A stretch of DNA of 64,000 nt from Luteirhabdus salina (GTDB lineage Bacteria; Bacteroidota; Bacteroidia; Flavobacteriales; Flavobacteriaceae), in assembly GCA_025384855.1 (NCBI GenBank), contig JALAHT010000003.1, positions 248,001-312,000 of the forward strand. Reading direction: 5' to 3'. This document shows, one piece after another, positions 60,542 to 64,000 of the stretch. A model generated the notes under the pieces. The model was not told where the DNA came from. It searched no databases and saw only the letters and a program-made list of their open reading frames with translations. The position numbers and the translations under genes are program-made. Every line of letters starts with the position of its first letter. Position 1 is the first letter of the stretch.

Positions 60542-61552
60542 ATGCACACCCGTATACTAGGCATTTCTTTACTTTTCTTTTTTATTTCCTACGTTTCTTT
60601 TTCCCAGTATACTGAAATGATCAACACTAACCGACCAGGCGTCTCACAAGGGGCGTTTTCAGTAGGCACCAATGTGTTGCAATTTGAAACCGGACTTCGG
60701 TATGGAACCGAGGAACACCGTCTGTTGAATACAAAATCTACAATTTTTGGATGGGATTATGCCGTTCGTTATGGTTTTTGGAGAGAAGAGTTAGAAGTAA
60801 GCATTATTGGCGATTTTCAACGAAATGTTGTCGACGATTTGCGAACCACTGCCGATGATGATGACAAAAATACATTTGCAAACTTTCGAAGCAATACCAT
60901 TGGCGCCAAGTATTTGATTTATGATCCCTATCGCCAAATGGAGGCGGAAGGACCAAACTTATACAGCTGGAAAGCAAACAATCGTTTTCAGTGGGCAGAC
61001 CTTATTCCGGCTATTTCTGTATATGCTGGACTGAATGTGGACATCATAGATGAAAATCCTTATACCCCTGAGCCCACTGGAACGCTAAGTCCGAAGTTTG
61101 TACTATCCACCCAAAACAACTGGATTGGTGGATTTGTATTTGTAACGAATATCGTGGTGGATAGAATAACGACCGACTTTCCCTCCTATGGGTATATCGT
61201 TACGTTGACCCACGCCACAAATGATTATTTTTCCATTTTCTTGGAGAATCAAGGGTTTAAGAGTGATTTTTATGCCGACCAATTACTTAGAGGTGGTGTT
61301 GCAGCCCTGATCAATGAGAATTTACACGTAGATTTATCGGCTACTATCAATTTTAAGGATACTCCTTCTGTATTCTACGGAAGAGTGGGCGTTGCCTATC
61401 GTTTTGATATGCACGACCGAGACGAGTATATTGAGGAAAAAGGAAAAGCCGGAAGAGAAAAACGCAAAAAATACCGTGAACAGAAGAAAGAGAAAAATCA
61501 ACGTAAAGATGGTTTTGAAGATGATGGCGGTGGCGGTTTGTTAGAAGAATAG
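60542..61552 (+). CDS. transporter-like outer-membrane beta-barrel protein
   Basis: The 336-aa protein has a signal peptide (MHTRILGISLLFFFISYVSFSQ) followed by INTNRPGVSQGAFSVGTNVLQFETG, the opening pattern of small outer-membrane 'transporter' proteins in Bacteroidota. Alternating beta strands continue to about residue 300. A Lys/Arg/Glu-rich tail and Gly-rich end (DDGGGGLLEE) follow. Substrate unknown. The start follows from the promoter. The GNAT-like gene follows with no gap. Confidence 0.8.
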   Translation: MHTRILGISLLFFFISYVSFSQYTEMINTNRPGVSQGAFSVGTNVLQFETGLRYGTEEHRLLNTKSTIFGWDYAVRYGFWREELEVSIIGDFQRNVVDDLRTTADDDDKNTFANFRSNTIGAKYLIYDPYRQMEAEGPNLYSWKANNRFQWADLIPAISVYAGLNVDIIDENPYTPEPTGTLSPKFVLSTQNNWIGGFVFVTNIVVDRITTDFPSYGYIVTLTHATNDYFSIFLENQGFKSDFYADQLLRGGVAALINENLHVDLSATINFKDTPSVFYGRVGVAYRFDMHDRDEYIEEKGKAGREKRKKYREQKKEKNQRKDGFEDDGGGGLLEE

Positions 61553-62677
61553 ATGCCTATGATTACCATTACCGAGGTACAATCGAAGAAGGAACTTAAG
61601 CAGTTTGTAACGTTTCCTTTTAGTTTATATAAAGATTCTCCCTATTGGGTGCCACCCTTGATTAAGGATGAAATGGAAACCCTGAATCGAGATAAAAATC
61701 CTGTATTTAAAAATGCGGAAGCTTGGTACTACCTCGCTAAAAAGAATTCCAAAATAGTTGGGCGAATCGCGGTCATCGTCAATCATTTGGAAATAAATGA
61801 TATAGGCAAGAAGAAAATCCGGTTCGGATGGTTTGATGTGGTCGATGACGTTGACGTCACCAAATCCCTCCTGAATAAAGTTTTTGAGAAAGGCGAAGAA
61901 TTAGGGTTGGAATACGCCGAAGGTCCTGTAGGCTTCAGCAATATGGAGAAGGCTGGTATACTTACAGAAGGCTTTCAGGAAATGAATACCATGATTACCT
62001 GGTACCATCACCCTTATTATGCCGAACACTTCAGTCAATTGGGGTGGGAAAAACAGGCTACCTGGGTGGAATATAAGATGAGCATTCCAAACGTGATTAA
62101 AGAAAAGGTGGCAAAGTTTTCGAAATTGATTAAGGAACGCTACGGGTTCTCAGTTATTCGCTTCAAAAACAAAAAGGAAATACTTCCCTACGTCGATAAG
62201 ATGTTCGAATTGCTAAACAATACCTACAATAATCTTCAAACATTTGTTCCGATTCAACAATATCAAATCGATTATTATAAGGAGAAATACTTCAGTTTTA
62301 TCCATCCAGATTACATCACGTGTATCAAGGATAGCAACGATAAGCTAATTGCCTTTTCCATTGTGATGCCGTCCTTCAGCAAAGCCTTAAAAAAGGCCAA
62401 TGGAAAGCTATTTCCAACAGGTTGGTACCATATTCTTCAAGCCCAACGAAAAAACGATACCGCCGCTTTCTATCTAATCGGAATTGAACCAGAATACCAG
62501 GGAAAAGGCGTAACTGCCATCATCTTCGAGGAAATGCAATATCTGTTCAACGACAAGGGCATTAAAACGGTAGAGACCAATCCAGAGTTGATCGAAAACA
62601 AAGCGGTACAACAATTATGGAAGGACTATGATCCTGTGAAGCACAAAGAACGAAGCACTTTCAGAAAAAGTCTTTAA
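61553..62677 (+). CDS. GNAT-like N-acyltransferase (374 aa)
   Basis: The protein begins MPMITITEVQSKKELKQFVTFPFSLYKDSPYWVPPLIKDEM and has two GNAT-like halves: the first around YYLAKKNSKIVGRIAVIVNHLE and the second around YLIGIEPEYQGKGVTAIIFEEM, with the acetyl-CoA loop pattern EPEYQGKGVT. The substrate is unknown; such doubled GNATs occur in Bacteroidota next to lipid and surface genes. It begins directly after the outer-membrane protein stop, at 61553 or at the Met 6 bases later. Confidence 0.8.
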   Translation: MPMITITEVQSKKELKQFVTFPFSLYKDSPYWVPPLIKDEMETLNRDKNPVFKNAEAWYYLAKKNSKIVGRIAVIVNHLEINDIGKKKIRFGWFDVVDDVDVTKSLLNKVFEKGEELGLEYAEGPVGFSNMEKAGILTEGFQEMNTMITWYHHPYYAEHFSQLGWEKQATWVEYKMSIPNVIKEKVAKFSKLIKERYGFSVIRFKNKKEILPYVDKMFELLNNTYNNLQTFVPIQQYQIDYYKEKYFSFIHPDYITCIKDSNDKLIAFSIVMPSFSKALKKANGKLFPTGWYHILQAQRKNDTAAFYLIGIEPEYQGKGVTAIIFEEMQYLFNDKGIKTVETNPELIENKAVQQLWKDYDPVKHKERSTFRKSL

Positions 62678-62680
62678 CAA

Positions 62681-62707
62681 AAAAGCCACCTTCTTAGGTG
62701 ACTTTTC
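62681..62707. terminator. intrinsic terminator between convergent genes
   Basis: AAAAGCCACC/GGTGACTTTT stem with one mismatch and 6-base loop; A-rich on one side and T-rich on the other. Confidence 0.7.
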
Positions 62708-62727
62708 AATTTTGTATTATAGGAGCA

Positions 62728-63987
62728 TTATTCTCCCATCGCCTGTGCTACGGCAGCAGACAAACGCTTATAGGTTCCATTCTCCAATCGCTCACGAATC
62801 GCAGAGAAAGCATCCAAGGTTTCATTAATATCGTCCATGGTATGTGAGGCCGTTGGAATCATACGCAATAGGATAAGTCCCTTCGGAATTACAGGATATA
62901 CTACTATCGAGCAGAAAATTCCGTAATTCTCACGAAGATCCTTCACTAGAGCCATTGCTTCAGGAATACTTCCCTTAAGATATACAGGCGTAACACAGCT
63001 TTGTGTTGTTCCAAGATCGAAACCACGATCTCTAAGGCCACCTTGCAGGGCATTAACGTTTTCCCATAGTTTTTCCTTCAATTCCGGCATGGTTCGAAGC
63101 ATATCCAAACGCTTTAAAGCACCTACCACCAATTGCATCTGTAGGGATTTTGCAAACATCTGTGAACGAAGGTTGTATTTTAGGTAGTTGATTATTTCCT
63201 CATCGGCAGCAATAAACGCTCCAGTACTTGCCATCGACTTCGCGAAGGTTGCGAAATATACGTCGATACCATCCTGGACGCCTTGCTCCTCTCCTGCTCC
63301 AGCACCAGTTTTACCTAGCGTTCCAAAGCCATGGGCATCATCAACAAAAAGTCGGAAGTTATATTTTTTCTTAAGGGCAACGATTTCTTTCAGCTTCCCT
63401 TGTTCGCCACGCATTCCGAAGACACCTTCAGAAATAAGAAGAATCCCTCCTCCTGTCTTTTGGGCTACTTTTTCGGCGCGACGTAAATTTTTCTCAATAC
63501 TTTCTAGGTCGTTATGCTTATAGGTGAAGCGTTGTCCTAGGTGAAGTCGAACCCCATCGATTATACAGGCATGGGCATCTACATCATATACGATGACATC
63601 ATCCTTTGCCACCAAGGCATCAATGGTTGAAACCATTCCCTGATATCCAAAGTTCAGTAGGTACGCCGCTTCTTTATGAACGAAAGCCGCTAATTCTTTT
63701 TGAAGTTGTTCGTGTAGATCGGTGTGCCCACTCATCATACGAGCACCCATCGGATAAGCGGAACCCCATTTTTCGGCTGCTTCGGCATCTACCTTTCGCA
63801 CTTCGGGGTGGTCGGCTAAACCAAGATAATCGTTCACACTCCAAGTAATGACCTCCTTGCCATTAAACTTCATACGGTTACCAATTGGTCCTTCCAATTT
63901 TGGGAATACAAAGTAGCCTTCTGCTTGCTCTGCCCATTTTCCCAATGGTCCTTTATCCTTGTAAATTTTATCGAATAAGTCTTTCAT
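62728..63987 (-). CDS. SPT/AOS-type PLP-dependent acyltransferase (sphingolipid or sulfonolipid)
   Basis: The 419-aa fold-type I PLP enzyme of the alpha-oxoamine synthase group has YFVFPKLEGPIGNR, VITWSVNDYLGLADHPEV, the His-Asp patch LFVDDAHGFGTLGKTGAG, and the PLP-lysine strand FATFAKSMASTGAF. It also has SIVVYPVIPKGLILLRMIPTASHT, conserved in the Bacteroidota group. Members condense serine, cysteate or glycine with an acyl thioester: serine palmitoyltransferase or the cysteate acyltransferase of sulfonolipids (capnine/sulfobacin). Sequence alone does not decide the substrate. GTG at 63993 would add two residues; the ATG at 63987 is preferred. Confidence 0.85.
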   Translation of the reverse strand: MKDLFDKIYKDKGPLGKWAEQAEGYFVFPKLEGPIGNRMKFNGKEVITWSVNDYLGLADHPEVRKVDAEAAEKWGSAYPMGARMMSGHTDLHEQLQKELAAFVHKEAAYLLNFGYQGMVSTIDALVAKDDVIVYDVDAHACIIDGVRLHLGQRFTYKHNDLESIEKNLRRAEKVAQKTGGGILLISEGVFGMRGEQGKLKEIVALKKKYNFRLFVDDAHGFGTLGKTGAGAGEEQGVQDGIDVYFATFAKSMASTGAFIAADEEIINYLKYNLRSQMFAKSLQMQLVVGALKRLDMLRTMPELKEKLWENVNALQGGLRDRGFDLGTTQSCVTPVYLKGSIPEAMALVKDLRENYGIFCSIVVYPVIPKGLILLRMIPTASHTMDDINETLDAFSAIRERLENGTYKRLSAAVAQAMGE

Positions 63988-64000
63988 GCACACGAATTAT

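Overview
The window is a gene-dense chromosomal stretch of a member of the Bacteroidota, almost certainly family Flavobacteriaceae. The evidence is the set of lineage-typical genes: a PorX-type response regulator of the type IX secretion system, a CarboxypepD_reg/TonB-dependent receptor, a DUF5916 outer-membrane protein, BatA-, DUF4834- and YfhO-type proteins, a topoisomerase IV parE-parC pair and a PLP-dependent acyltransferase of the SPT/sulfonolipid type. Many genes also have the Bacteroidetes -7 promoter box TAnnTTTG upstream, and Shine-Dalgarno sequences are generally absent. I saw no tRNA, rRNA, CRISPR array, phage or transposase gene.

Layout. 1-8.7 kb: porX (5' partial), tsaE, then a small AT-rich accessory islet (46-aa lipoprotein overlapping a membrane protein, and a TPR/AraC membrane regulator), then alanine dehydrogenase, a small membrane protein, proline dehydrogenase, aroB and an acidic small protein. 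8.7-21 kb: a PfpI/DJ-1 protein, a BrkB-type membrane protein, an Lrp regulator with an M14 carboxypeptidase-like protein, an XRE regulator, a lipoprotein-like protein, a TerC/TerB-like pair, and mscL-parC-parE on the minus strand. 20-31 kb: CbpA/CbpM-type co-chaperones, PAP2 phosphatase, YchF, two small secreted proteins flanking two tandem alpha/beta hydrolases, ferredoxin, LuxC-like acyl-CoA reductase, serC-serA and DUF937.

31-46 kb: small envelope proteins, a His/Cys-rich protein with a TonB receptor and a lipoprotein (probably a metal-acquisition locus), folE, msrA, DUF5916, a LolD-type ATPase, a TIGR02757 protein, a GAF histidine kinase, BatA, and a dihydroorotase homologue lacking most metal ligands. 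Two small DUF4870-like proteins follow. 46-64 kb: an esterase, a repeat-mosaic spacer, an MBL hydrolase, a large conserved protein of unknown function, bcp, a cysteine-free endonuclease III, an ECF-like sigma factor with a 60-aa partner, uvrA, a secreted Arg/Ser-rich protein behind twin sigma-54-like elements, a glycosyltransferase, a YfhO-like protein, DUF4834, an outer-membrane protein, a GNAT-like protein and the SPT-type enzyme.

Most genes are housekeeping or conserved family genes. The points best worth following are the start-codon hairpin of mscL, the sigma-54-like pair with a possible small RNA after uvrA, the pseudo-dihydroorotase, the iron-sulfur-free Nth, the accessory islet after tsaE, and three kinds of intergenic repeat.
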